A stretch of DNA of 5,895 bases from an uncultured bacterium (lineage in GTDB: Bacteria > Actinomycetota > Aquicultoria > SKW223). This document shows positions 1 through 5,768 of this stretch, one piece after another (position 1 is the stretch's first letter; every line of letters begins with the position of its first letter). The position numbers were made by a program, and so were the translations under genes. The stretch is from the NCBI GenBank assembly GCA_938042205.1, contig CALIRS010000118.1, forward strand, positions 1-5,895, written 5' to 3'. Under the pieces are notes generated by a model. That model made no database searches. It was not told the origin of the DNA and saw only the letters and a program-made list of their open reading frames with translations.

Positions 1-238
1 AAATTATTTCTCCAGGGATATTGCTCGTAACATGAGAATACACAACAGGTAATAATGCGCCATCAGGTATGTCCGGAAGAGAAGAAATTTTGGCTCCTGG
101 CGGAATTATACTTGACACTTTTACCAGATTAAAATTCCCGATCCCGGCATCCAGAAGTGCTCTATCAAATGCATTTAAAGGTGTAATTCCTTCACCTGTT
201 CCTTTTACTAATGAAAATATCGTTGGGGTCTTCCACAT
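1..238 (-). CDS. pdaD: Pyruvoyl-dependent arginine decarboxylase, N-terminal part (runs off the window)
   Basis: The first 79 residues of a minus-strand gene are visible, starting at the ATG at 238-236; the rest lies beyond the left edge. I translated it by hand. It begins MWKTPTIFSLVKGTGEG and contains NLVKVSSIIPPG at residues 37-48, then LPVVYSHVTSNIPGEII at 63-79. This matches the start of pyruvoyl-dependent arginine decarboxylases. The Ser42-Ser43 pair is the expected self-cleavage site: family proenzymes cut at Ser-Ser, and the new N-terminal serine becomes the pyruvoyl cofactor. The enzyme converts arginine to agmatine, the entry to the agmatine route to spermidine. The start lies 3 nt after the bpsA stop, so the two are almost certainly co-transcribed, and the AAAGG ribosome site is inside the bpsA 3' end. 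The later catalytic residues are out of view, so activity cannot be judged. A related pyruvoyl decarboxylase with another substrate is the main alternative. Confidence 0.88.
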   Translation of the reverse strand, partial: MWKTPTIFSLVKGTGEGITPLNAFDRALLDAGIGNFNLVKVSSIIPPGAKISSLPDIPDGALLPVVYSHVTSNIPGEII

Positions 239-241
239 AAT

Positions 242-1318
242 TTAATCACTACCTTTACTATGTTTTCCTGTGTAAACAAGTGCTTCTTTATCAATATAGA
301 TTTCCTTTCCAGTAGCTTCTTCATTAAAAACGGGTGTATCCTCGAGAGTTTCAATTCGGTACTGCGCGGAGCGATACCAGTTAAGAGATGGTTCAACTGT
401 GAGTGGCTCAATATCATTTCGAATTGAATCTAAGAGATAGTCCCAGTTTATATATTCATTAAAATTCCAGATTATATCGGTGATGACAGCATTCAGTTTA
501 GAAATAATAATTTTTTGAAATTCGCGCCATTTATGTTTAGAACTCTCAACAAAAGTGACTCCGAAATAACCAGCACATCCTGGACCTCTAAGACTGGCTA
601 TCCCCCTTCCGACGAAGAGCTCGAGAGCTTCCGGGGTTTCTGGAGGGTCTGTCCAGAAAGTATCAAAAGATGTAAGGAGATTCTGAGGTAATGGTTTTCT
701 AAGGTCAAGTTCTATCGCTTCAACTGGCAAATCTTCGCTTCTGGCAACATCGTTAATAAAATTTACCAGGCGAGAGTCTATTTCAACTACCACCACCTTC
801 CGCGGAAAGCCTGTAAGAGCAGCGGCAATACTCAATAGATCGTCATCTCCAAGAACAAGAATCTCCTTATTCTGGATATCACCTTTTTGAGCCAAAAGAG
901 CTACTCTGGCAACAGTAGTTTCATCTGTAACATATCCCTGGTCATATTCGATAATAGCTCCAGGGCGCTTGAGCGCAAGAAGCTTGAAATGTGCTAAAAG
1001 ATTTTTATATTTCTTTAAATCAATAGTTTTGCCGTTACACACCGAACATACACTTGGTTCCAGGGGTTGAATTTTCTCCCTATTAAGCCACTGGTTTCCC
1101 TTTTCTCTCCACATTACTTTTGAGCCCTTGAACCAGATAAAATCCTTATCTGAAAGGAATTTACATGTTTCGGCAACCACATTAAAAGGTACACTCATAT
1201 AAGGCATTGCTTTCCAGAAGTCACCTTCAGACAATAGAGCACTAAGAACACGCTCGATATCCTTCCTGGTAACTCTGATGTTAGTTGCTTTTGAGACAGC
1301 TTCGACAAGTTCGTTCAC
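242..1318 (-). CDS. bpsA: N4-bis(aminopropyl)spermidine synthase (branched-chain polyamine synthase)
   Basis: This cytosolic enzyme transfers two aminopropyl groups from decarboxylated S-adenosylmethionine to the internal nitrogen of spermidine, giving the branched polyamine N4-bis(aminopropyl)spermidine. Numbering below is from the upstream GTG at 1327 (361 aa). Residues 1-75 look like a winged-helix domain. CSVC at 94-97 is a possible metal-binding pair. A Rossmann-like transferase domain follows, with the family signature GDDD at 160-163, an acidic strand end VEID at 181-184, DLR at 208-210 and TDPPET at 226-231. In Thermococcus BpsA the GDDD motif is catalytic. Length is close to the archaeal enzyme (about 350 aa). 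I prefer the GTG at 1318-1316 (358 aa): the strong GGAGG at 1331-1327 sits 8 nt before it but overlaps the GTG at 1327. pdaD follows after 3 nt. BpsA is known mainly from thermophilic archaea and bacteria. The family identification is firm; the exact product is inferred. Confidence 0.92.
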   Translation of the reverse strand: MNELVEAVSKATNIRVTRKDIERVLSALLSEGDFWKAMPYMSVPFNVVAETCKFLSDKDFIWFKGSKVMWREKGNQWLNREKIQPLEPSVCSVCNGKTIDLKKYKNLLAHFKLLALKRPGAIIEYDQGYVTDETTVARVALLAQKGDIQNKEILVLGDDDLLSIAAALTGFPRKVVVVEIDSRLVNFINDVARSEDLPVEAIELDLRKPLPQNLLTSFDTFWTDPPETPEALELFVGRGIASLRGPGCAGYFGVTFVESSKHKWREFQKIIISKLNAVITDIIWNFNEYINWDYLLDSIRNDIEPLTVEPSLNWYRSAQYRIETLEDTPVFNEEATGKEIYIDKEALVYTGKHSKGSD

Positions 1319-1323
1319 ACCAT

Positions 1324-1332
1324 TCACCTCCC
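1324..1332 (-). promoter_or_regulatory. Strong Shine-Dalgarno site that decides the bpsA start
   Basis: On the minus strand GGGAGGTGA is a near-perfect match to the 16S anti-Shine-Dalgarno sequence. It leaves 8 nt to the GTG at 1318-1316, a normal spacing, whereas the GTG at 1327 lies within the site itself. A small CCCG-GAT-CGGG hairpin (1340-1330) abuts and partly shares the G-run, so it could modestly mask the site. Confidence 0.7.
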
Positions 1333-1375
1333 GATCCGGGGTCAGGTCTTGAATTGTGAATTCCGCACTTCAGAC
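1330..1375. repeat. Possible REP/RAYT-type element remnant in the bpsA leader
   Basis: The plus strand reads CCCGATCCGGGGTCAGG, then TCTTGAATTGTGAATTCC. The string GGGGTCAGGTCTTGAATT at 1338-1355 resembles, from memory, sequences flanking REP-associated tyrosine transposases (RAYT, Y1 family) in various bacteria. Supporting features are the CCCG-ATC-CGGG hairpin at 1330-1340 and a composition unlike the AT-rich DNA beside it. No transposase is present, so at most this is a solo or decayed copy. It is a single copy in this window, so repeat status rests on recognition alone. Confidence 0.35.
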
Positions 1376-1626
1376 ATCTATTTATTAATTAAGACTAAAG
1401 TACGAGATCTTGATTTTTTTGACTTCTTATAAAAAATCTCATTTTTCAAAAAAAATCGCCATAATGAAAAGGTTAAGGAATTTTACGGTTTTTTTATTTA
1501 AAGCATAATTTGATTAATTTGAATAGTACAAACAATCTCAAATTCTATGTTGACTTCAATACAAATGCAAACTAACTTCTTTTGAATTAGAATAGTAAAA
1601 ATAAGAATCCTTCGAAAAGCATTAGT

Positions 1627-1702
1627 GGGCCGTTAGCTCAGCTGGTAGAGCATCGGACTTTTAATCCGAGGGTCGCAGGTTCGACTCCTGCACGGCTCAC
1701 CA
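1627..1702 (+). tRNA. trnK: tRNA-Lys (anticodon UUU)
   Basis: A complete 76-nt cloverleaf can be drawn. The acceptor stem GGGCCGT (1627-1633) pairs with ACGGCTC (1692-1698), with one G-U pair. The D arm is GCTC/GAGC around AGCTGGTAGA. The anticodon stem TCGGA/TCCGA encloses the loop CTTTTAA, giving anticodon TTT (lysine, AAA and AAG codons). The variable loop is GGGTC, and the T arm GCAGG/CCTGC holds the loop TTCGACT. The discriminator is A and the CCA end is encoded at 1700-1702, which favours a bacterium. The gene stands alone, with no other tRNA nearby, and no run of Ts follows it closely. No second copy of its 3' end appears in the window, so there is no sign of an element integrated at this tRNA. 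Confidence 0.98.
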
Positions 1703-1873
1703 CTTCTCCTGACATAGTAACAAAATTACGTAATGACTTAGTTAAAGAAGCTGTTGTAATTATTTCTAATCCTTTCGGCTAAAACAAAGCACTAAAAGCT
1801 AATAGCATGTAATCACAAGTTCGACCTTCGAACAGATATACGTAAATTCCTTAAATAAAGGTAAAATATATTT
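1703..1873 (+). other. Spacer between tRNA-Lys and the deacetylase gene, with a perfect hairpin
   Basis: No gene is visible here. ATTACGTAAT at 1725-1734 is a perfect 10-bp palindrome. GTTCGA-CCT-TCGAAC at 1819-1833 is a perfect 6-bp hairpin with a 3-nt loop, 40 bases before the deacetylase start. It is not followed by Ts, so it is not a classical terminator and may be an operator or leader structure. AAAGG at 1857-1861 is the only ribosome-site candidate for the downstream gene. No promoter pair stands out. Confidence 0.45.
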
Positions 1874-2719
1874 GTGAAAAAATTCTTGATCATATTAACA
1901 CTTCTCTTTCTCCTGATTATCAGTTTCATTCTACTTCTCATAACAACACAAAAAGCTCCTCTACCTGAACGAAAATCGTCACCAGTTTCCGAAAAACCTC
2001 CAGTAACTACTAAACCACTTACTCCTTCAGAAACTACCTTAACTACCCCACCGATTACCACGCCATCTGATAAAGAACCTGAGATCCCAACGCTGCCACT
2101 TCCAAAAAAAGAAGATCTTCTTTTGGAGATCACGATAGCGGACACCGGTAAAAAGCAAGTCGTTTTTACTTTCGATGCTGGAGCTCAAAGCATATCCGTA
2201 GACAGCATTCTAAAGAGTCTTAAGAAATATAAACTTAAGGGAACTTTCTTTGTGACTGGAAATTATGCCAGAAAGAATCCAGATCTGGTAAGAAAGATCG
2301 CTCAGGAAGGTCACGAGATTTTTAACCACACTGACAATCACCTTAACCTGACAAAAATCTCTGAGGCAAGCATTGTCGCAGAACTCGAGAATGCAGATAA
2401 AACTATCTCAAACCTGACCGGGAAAACCACAAAGCCCTATTTTAGGCCACCATATGGAGCGAGAGATAAAAGAGTTCGCGAAATCGCTGCAAGCCTCGGT
2501 TACCAATGCGTATACTGGACAATCGATGCTCTTGATTGGAAAGAAGGACAGGGGATAACAGATTCTTATGTTAAAAAAAGAATACTGGACAATCTCCGCC
2601 CCGGAACTATCATTCTGATGCATGTGGGAGACGGCATTACTGGAAGAATCCTGGACGAAGTCATGAAAGAAATAGAACGAAAAGGATACATGATAAACCC
2701 TCTAAGCAAAAGTCTCTAA
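1874..2719 (+). CDS. Membrane-anchored polysaccharide deacetylase (NodB/CE4 fold)
   Basis: This is probably an extracytoplasmic N- or O-deacetylase of peptidoglycan or another envelope glycan. Residues 4-24 are a strongly hydrophobic signal anchor after a Lys pair. Residues 27-80 are a Pro/Thr/Ser/Lys-rich wall-spanning linker. The NodB domain covers about 93-275. Its motifs are TFDAG at 99-103, NHTDNH at 151-156 (the H-x3-H metal pair, His152 and His156), RPPYG at 191-195, TIDALDW at 216-222 and ILMH at 247-250 (His250, the usual motif-5 histidine). In most CE4 enzymes motif 1 is TFDDG, where the first Asp is catalytic and the second binds metal; here the second is Ala102. The GTG start at 1874 begins just before the Lys-rich signal and has AAAGG 12 nt upstream, a rather long spacing. 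It stands alone, 148 bp from cax. The fold is sure; the substrate is unknown. Confidence 0.88.
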   Translation: MKKFLIILTLLFLLIISFILLLITTQKAPLPERKSSPVSEKPPVTTKPLTPSETTLTTPPITTPSDKEPEIPTLPLPKKEDLLLEITIADTGKKQVVFTFDAGAQSISVDSILKSLKKYKLKGTFFVTGNYARKNPDLVRKIAQEGHEIFNHTDNHLNLTKISEASIVAELENADKTISNLTGKTTKPYFRPPYGARDKRVREIAASLGYQCVYWTIDALDWKEGQGITDSYVKKRILDNLRPGTIILMHVGDGITGRILDEVMKEIERKGYMINPLSKSL

Positions 2720-2748
2720 CTCTATTGGTTTCATTTTTTATTCGATGA

Positions 2749-2778
2749 CTTAGAGAAAAATAGCTTAGAGAAAAATAG
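2749..2778. repeat. Perfect 15-bp tandem duplication between the deacetylase gene and cax
   Basis: CTTAGAGAAAAATAG occurs twice back to back (2749-2763 and 2764-2778) and is followed by the related TTAAAAATAG (2779-2788). It lies in the 148-bp spacer upstream of cax. Just downstream is TATACT (2798-2803), a possible cax -10 hexamer without a good -35, so the duplication may fall in the promoter's upstream part. Confidence 0.85.
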
Positions 2779-2867
2779 TTAAAAATAGTTAATAATATAT
2801 ACTTCACATTTATGCTATTAATTAGAAATTTTGCCTGAAGAAACATTCTTCATATTAAGAGGAACCT

Positions 2868-3953
2868 GTGAATAAAAAATCAGCAAAGAATACGTTTTAT
2901 GAAAAAGTCAAGTTAGCGCTACTCCTTTTTACTCCGCTGGCGATTGCTCTTGAACTTATGCACTCCCCTCCTTTGGCGATCTTTATTGTGACAGCTATTG
3001 CAATTGTACCGTTAGCCAGCTTTACCGGTAAGGCAACAGAAGAACTAACTGCCAAAGCTGGTGCTGGTATGGGAAGTTTTTTGAATGCCAGCCTCGGAAA
3101 TGCTGCTGAGCTTATAATTGGCATTGCTGCTCTTCGAGAAGGACTGCACGATATAGTGAAGGCCTCCCTGACCGGTGCTATCATTGGAAACGTCCTTCTT
3201 GTCACAGGTCTGGCTTTTCTTTTCGGTGGGTTAAGAAAGGAAAAACAAATTTTTAACCGCACTGCTGCCAGTATAAGCGCTACGTTGCTTCTTCTTTCTG
3301 CTACAGGGCTTTTAGTTCCAGCACTTTTTCATTTCGTAACATCAGGTGATACAGTCGCTATTGAAAATGAGTTGAGCCTGGAAATAGCAGTGGTACTCTT
3401 CATTGCCTACCTTTTAAGTCTCGTTTTTTCATTTAAAACTCATAAACATCTTTACGCAGGTGAGAAAATCGACAATACAGAAAAGCGTCAGCTCTGGAGC
3501 GTAAAAAAGGCGACAGCAGTCCTTCTTGCTTCGATAGGCTCCATCGCCATTTTGAGTGAATTTTTAGTTAATGCTATCAGGTCGTCTGCACAAACACTGG
3601 GCTTAAATGAAATTTTCGTCGGCATTATTATCGTTGCCATAATCGGAAACGCTGCTGAACACCTGGCAGCTGTTCCTCTCGCTATTAAAGACAATCTGGA
3701 CGCTTCTTTAGGTATCACCCTCGGTGGGAGCCAGCAGATAGCATTATTTGTCGGTCCCCTGTTGCTATTTATCAGTTACTTGATGGGTAAACCGATGGAT
3801 CTCCTTTTTACACCGTTTGAAGTACTGGCAGTGATAATATCTGTCTTCGCCATCAACTTCGTTGCAAATGACGGTGAATCAAACTGGATAGAGGGAGTCC
3901 TGTTGCTCTCTGTGTATTTTATCTTCGCTATCGGTTTCTACTTCTTAAAGTAA
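2868..3953 (+). CDS. cax: Calcium/proton exchanger, CAX family
   Basis: An inner-membrane antiporter that exports Ca2+ in exchange for protons, a member of the CaCA superfamily. The two signature alpha repeats are clear: GNAAELIIGI at residues 77-86 and GNAAEHLAAV at 260-269. Each carries the conserved Asn and Glu (Glu81, Glu264) that line the ion path in this family. By eye there are about 11 membrane helices: 14-30, 35-51, 69-90, 97-120, 132-155, 169-188, 213-235, 246-270, 278-302, 315-335 and 341-360. A short charged cytosolic loop (189-212) separates the two halves. At 361 aa it is close to bacterial CAX proteins such as YfkE of Bacillus. The GTG start at 2868 has a good AAGAGG 5 nt upstream. 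It is alone on its strand and convergent with the EVE gene, whose stop is 30 bp away. Other divalent cations are possible, but the CAX assignment is firm. Confidence 0.94.
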   Translation: MNKKSAKNTFYEKVKLALLLFTPLAIALELMHSPPLAIFIVTAIAIVPLASFTGKATEELTAKAGAGMGSFLNASLGNAAELIIGIAALREGLHDIVKASLTGAIIGNVLLVTGLAFLFGGLRKEKQIFNRTAASISATLLLLSATGLLVPALFHFVTSGDTVAIENELSLEIAVVLFIAYLLSLVFSFKTHKHLYAGEKIDNTEKRQLWSVKKATAVLLASIGSIAILSEFLVNAIRSSAQTLGLNEIFVGIIIVAIIGNAAEHLAAVPLAIKDNLDASLGITLGGSQQIALFVGPLLLFISYLMGKPMDLLFTPFEVLAVIISVFAINFVANDGESNWIEGVLLLSVYFIFAIGFYFLK

Positions 3954-3983
3954 AAGTGCAGACAACGTTTTTTCAAATCAAGC

Positions 3984-4913
3984 TTAGTAAATTTCAAGGC
4001 TTTGCTCCAAGTTTCTGAGTTCCCTTTTTGCAGTGAGTAAACTTAATATCTCATCCGGTTTATAAATTTTTAGCTGCCTTGAAAAATCTCTTTCCTCTGA
4101 AGCAACAAGGTCGTTTGCTTTTTTGAAATAGTCACCTGGAACAACGATTCTTGTCCTTGAATTCCATCTTTTATAGGCATACTTTAGTCTTGCAATAGCC
4201 TTCTCTAACATTCCAGACAGTTCCACTTCAAAAGCAAATGTAGGTGCTCCATCTATTTCTCTCTTCCACACCACGTCAATGTTTTTCACACCACTTGATA
4301 ACTCTATGGGATACTCGACCTGGGCATAATAGAATTGAAGTTTTCCAATTTCTGCAATCTGCTCCTGTAACGAGCGATGTGCATTGATTTGTGTTTCTTC
4401 AATCGTTTCATCGGTAACCACCAATTCTTTTTCCGGAAAAGAAATGGTGGAACCAATATACAATCCTTTTTCATTTGTGATACCAAATACTTCTTTCGAT
4501 CTCGAAAGCAGCTCCCTCACATGCTCTTCCCTTAAAAGTTGAAAGCCCTGCCGCCAAAAAAGATTAAAATCAGTTATTTTGATACAGTCCATTTTCCATC
4601 TGGGCTTGGGTAAAATTTTTAATACATGAATTCTAAACCTCAAAGGCCAAATTACTTTTTTCTTAACTTGTTCTTCTTCCCAAACCGGATTTCTATCGTC
4701 GATATACTTGTCTTTTGTGGCTCCTACTCCAATAACTCCGCTAACCGGAGAAGTCGCGTAAAACCAGAGAAGATCCCCTCTAATCATGCTCTGAAACTCG
4801 GAAAGATACCGGGATTTCAAACCCCAGATTGGAACAGGTTGTGATAATGCTGTGTCCCAATTTTTGGTAGTACCGATAACCAACCAGCTTTTAGGCCTGG
4901 ATGCCTGGGGCAT
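3984..4913 (-). CDS. EVE domain-PD-(D/E)XK nuclease-like fusion, candidate modification-dependent restriction enzyme
   Basis: A two-domain, 309-aa soluble protein. Residues 9-135 look like an EVE domain (PUA/YTH-like fold): SWLVIGTTKNW at 9-19, IWGL at 29-32, RGDLLWFYA at 45-53, GVIGVG at 59-64 and WPLRFRI at 89-95. EVE domains are known or predicted to bind modified bases. Residues 178-290 resemble a PD-(D/E)XK nuclease: a helix LQEQIAEIG (182-190), NIDVVW (211-216) with Asp213, FAFEVELSG (226-234) with Glu229-x-Glu231, then a basic helix to Tyr247 and a strand RIVV (255-258). The third catalytic position is Glu instead of the usual Lys, as in BamHI (Asp94, Glu111, Glu113). The ATG at 4913 has AAGGAG 9 nt upstream. 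No partner methylase or toxin is adjacent. EVE is fairly sure from the motifs; the nuclease call is inference, and cleavage of modified DNA is a prediction. A non-catalytic binding protein is the alternative. Confidence 0.7.
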   Translation of the reverse strand: MPQASRPKSWLVIGTTKNWDTALSQPVPIWGLKSRYLSEFQSMIRGDLLWFYATSPVSGVIGVGATKDKYIDDRNPVWEEEQVKKKVIWPLRFRIHVLKILPKPRWKMDCIKITDFNLFWRQGFQLLREEHVRELLSRSKEVFGITNEKGLYIGSTISFPEKELVVTDETIEETQINAHRSLQEQIAEIGKLQFYYAQVEYPIELSSGVKNIDVVWKREIDGAPTFAFEVELSGMLEKAIARLKYAYKRWNSRTRIVVPGDYFKKANDLVASEERDFSRQLKIYKPDEILSLLTAKRELRNLEQSLEIY

Positions 4914-4938
4914 CTAATTCTTCTCCTTGAGATCGGGC

Positions 4939-4976
4939 ATAGTATAAAAGTAATTAATCTTTGACAAATTATATCA
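4939..4976 (-). promoter_or_regulatory. Likely promoter(s) of the EVE-nuclease gene
   Basis: On the minus strand TGATATAAT (4976-4968) is a perfect extended -10 element, giving a leader of roughly 48 nt. It overlaps a second arrangement in which TTGTCA (4967-4962) is a 5/6 -35, spaced 17 nt from TACTAT (4944-4939) or 15 nt from TATACT, leaving a very short leader that still contains AAGGAG. Either could serve. The gene therefore looks independently transcribed from the gene upstream. Confidence 0.5.
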
Positions 4977-4991
4977 GACACAGTGGTGCAA

Positions 4992-5075
4992 AGCTTCTTA
5001 GTTCATCTTTAATCAAAATCAAGACGAATAATTTTAGAACTATCTGGTCTAATCCTGTGCTTAGAAACTAAAGCT
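4992..5075. other. Long-range inverted repeat after the 217-aa gene
   Basis: AGCTTCTTAGTT (4992-5003) pairs with AACTAAAGCT (5066-5075) as a 10-bp stem with a 2-nt bulge, enclosing 62 nt. A smaller imperfect hairpin, TAGAAC/GGTCTA, lies inside. On the minus strand this starts at the stop codon of the 217-aa gene, so it may form a 3' structure, but no clear run of Ts follows and I do not call it a terminator. Confidence 0.25.
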
Positions 5076-5727
5076 ATGGTAAATACTGTTCCTCAATCTT
5101 TGTAACTTTACCATCCCTTATAGTTATCCAGTAAGGAACAATATTTATTATGTTTGATCCTCCAGAGATTCCAATAAACCAATCAAACCACTCATCAAAA
5201 CGTATTTCATATTTATCGCCGATAGTTCCGTCAGCTCTGCGGTGTAGAAACACTTTTATGACGCGGGTGTCAACCGGGAATGTTCGTAATCGAGGGTTAT
5301 CGTTGACAACGTAGTATTCAACAGGAACTCCTGATTCATCACCTCGAGCAGCTGCTTCTCGCGCAGCCTCTTCACCTGTAAGAAGTCGAGCATAATCAAC
5401 AACAAGCCAGAATTTACCTGCAGATTTACTTGCATCTTTTATATAACAAAACTGGCGTTCAATTTTCGGTGGCTTTGTTGTAGATTGCTGAGTTTTCGAT
5501 TCCACTTCTTCTGTTGCTTCAGTAGTTTCTTGGGTAATAGTTTCGGTGCTAACTTCTTCTGAGGTACCTTCTTTTACCTTTTCAAGCTGGCTCTCTAACC
5601 GGGACACCTGCTTTTTCAGATTAGAAACTTCTGCACTGCGAAAGTACCAGATACCAATTCCCCCAATAATGAGTCCCAGCAGGAAAAGAACAATAAATAG
5701 TATTGGTGAGCTCCTTTTTTCAAACAC
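5074..5727 (-). CDS. Signal-anchored coiled-coil protein with an extracytoplasmic domain of unknown function
   Basis: I do not recognise a named function. Residues 1-7 are short and basic, 8-29 form one membrane helix, 33-53 a likely coiled coil (LKKQVSRLESQLEKVKEG), and 54-88 a Glu/Thr/Ser-rich linker. A compact domain follows at 90-217. It has FCYIKDA (93-99), LLTGEEAAREAA (115-126), VPVEYYVVNDNPRLRTFPV (134-152) and a C-terminal PYWITIRDGKVTKIEEQYLP (198-217). The order 'YIK - LTGEEA - YY(V/I)xNxNPxLRTxPV - W(L/I)T(V/I)xDGxVTxIEEQY(L/V)P' is one I recall from lipoproteins and secreted proteins of Gram-positive bacteria. This form is helix-anchored, with no lipobox cysteine near the N-terminus. 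It is expected on the outer face of the membrane. The GTG start at 5727 has AAAGGGGG ending 6 nt upstream. It is followed by 160 bp of spacer before the EVE gene, which seems to have its own promoter. Confidence 0.75.
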   Translation of the reverse strand: MFEKRSSPILFIVLFLLGLIIGGIGIWYFRSAEVSNLKKQVSRLESQLEKVKEGTSEEVSTETITQETTEATEEVESKTQQSTTKPPKIERQFCYIKDASKSAGKFWLVVDYARLLTGEEAAREAAARGDESGVPVEYYVVNDNPRLRTFPVDTRVIKVFLHRRADGTIGDKYEIRFDEWFDWFIGISGGSNIINIVPYWITIRDGKVTKIEEQYLP

Positions 5728-5768
5728 CTTAAGCCCCCTTTGGATAGAGTTAACAAGAAAATACTATC

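Larger units (their letters stand above)
1319..1626. other. AT-rich divergent spacer between bpsA and tRNA-Lys
   Basis: About 300 bases with no credible gene. The bpsA-proximal 45 bases are relatively GC-rich and repeat-like (separate entry). The remainder holds several A/T tracts: T7 at 1414-1420, A6 at 1431-1436, T5 at 1442-1446, A8 at 1448-1455 and T7 at 1489-1495. GATTTTTT (1412-1419) and AAAAAATC (1431-1438) form an 8-bp inverted repeat. Both divergent promoters should lie here. TTGACT at 1550-1555 (plus) is a fair -35 for the tRNA, but the hexamer 17 nt later, TAACTT, is poor. TTGAAT at 1582-1587 is another weak option. GAATAGTA occurs at 1521-1528 and 1590-1597. I see no convincing minus-strand promoter for bpsA. 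Confidence 0.6.

Noticed and set aside
1321..1323. ATG just after the bpsA Shine-Dalgarno as the start codon
   Set aside because: It is out of frame with the bpsA protein; the in-frame GTG at 1318-1316 has the right spacing.
1627..1702. tRNA-Lys as the attachment site of an integrated element
   Set aside because: No second copy of the tRNA 3' end and no integrase is seen downstream; the short likeness of 1818-1827 to the T-arm is only about nine bases.
1819..1833. A LexA/SOS box reading of the GTTC/GAAC dyad
   Set aside because: The Gram-positive SOS box is GAAC-N4-GTTC; here the half-sites are in the opposite order with a 7-base gap.
1813..2145. A 110-residue open frame on the minus strand opposite the deacetylase start
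   Set aside because: Its Gly/Val/Ser-rich sequence is the mirror of the Pro/Thr-rich linker of the deacetylase; no domain or ribosome site supports it.
2897..3262. A 121-residue open frame on the minus strand opposite cax
   Set aside because: It lies wholly inside the well-supported cax gene, is rich in Ser/Ala/Pro as antisense frames of membrane proteins tend to be, and shows no family motif.
3954..3983. A bidirectional terminator between the convergent cax and EVE genes
   Set aside because: There is a T6 run at about 3968-3973 but no stem before it on either strand, and only 30 bases separate the stops.
4914..4940. An 8-codon open frame (MPDLKEKN, stop) directly before the EVE gene ATG, possibly a leader peptide
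   Set aside because: It has no ribosome site of its own, contains the EVE gene's own AAGGAG, and one of the two candidate promoters would start transcription inside or after its ATG.
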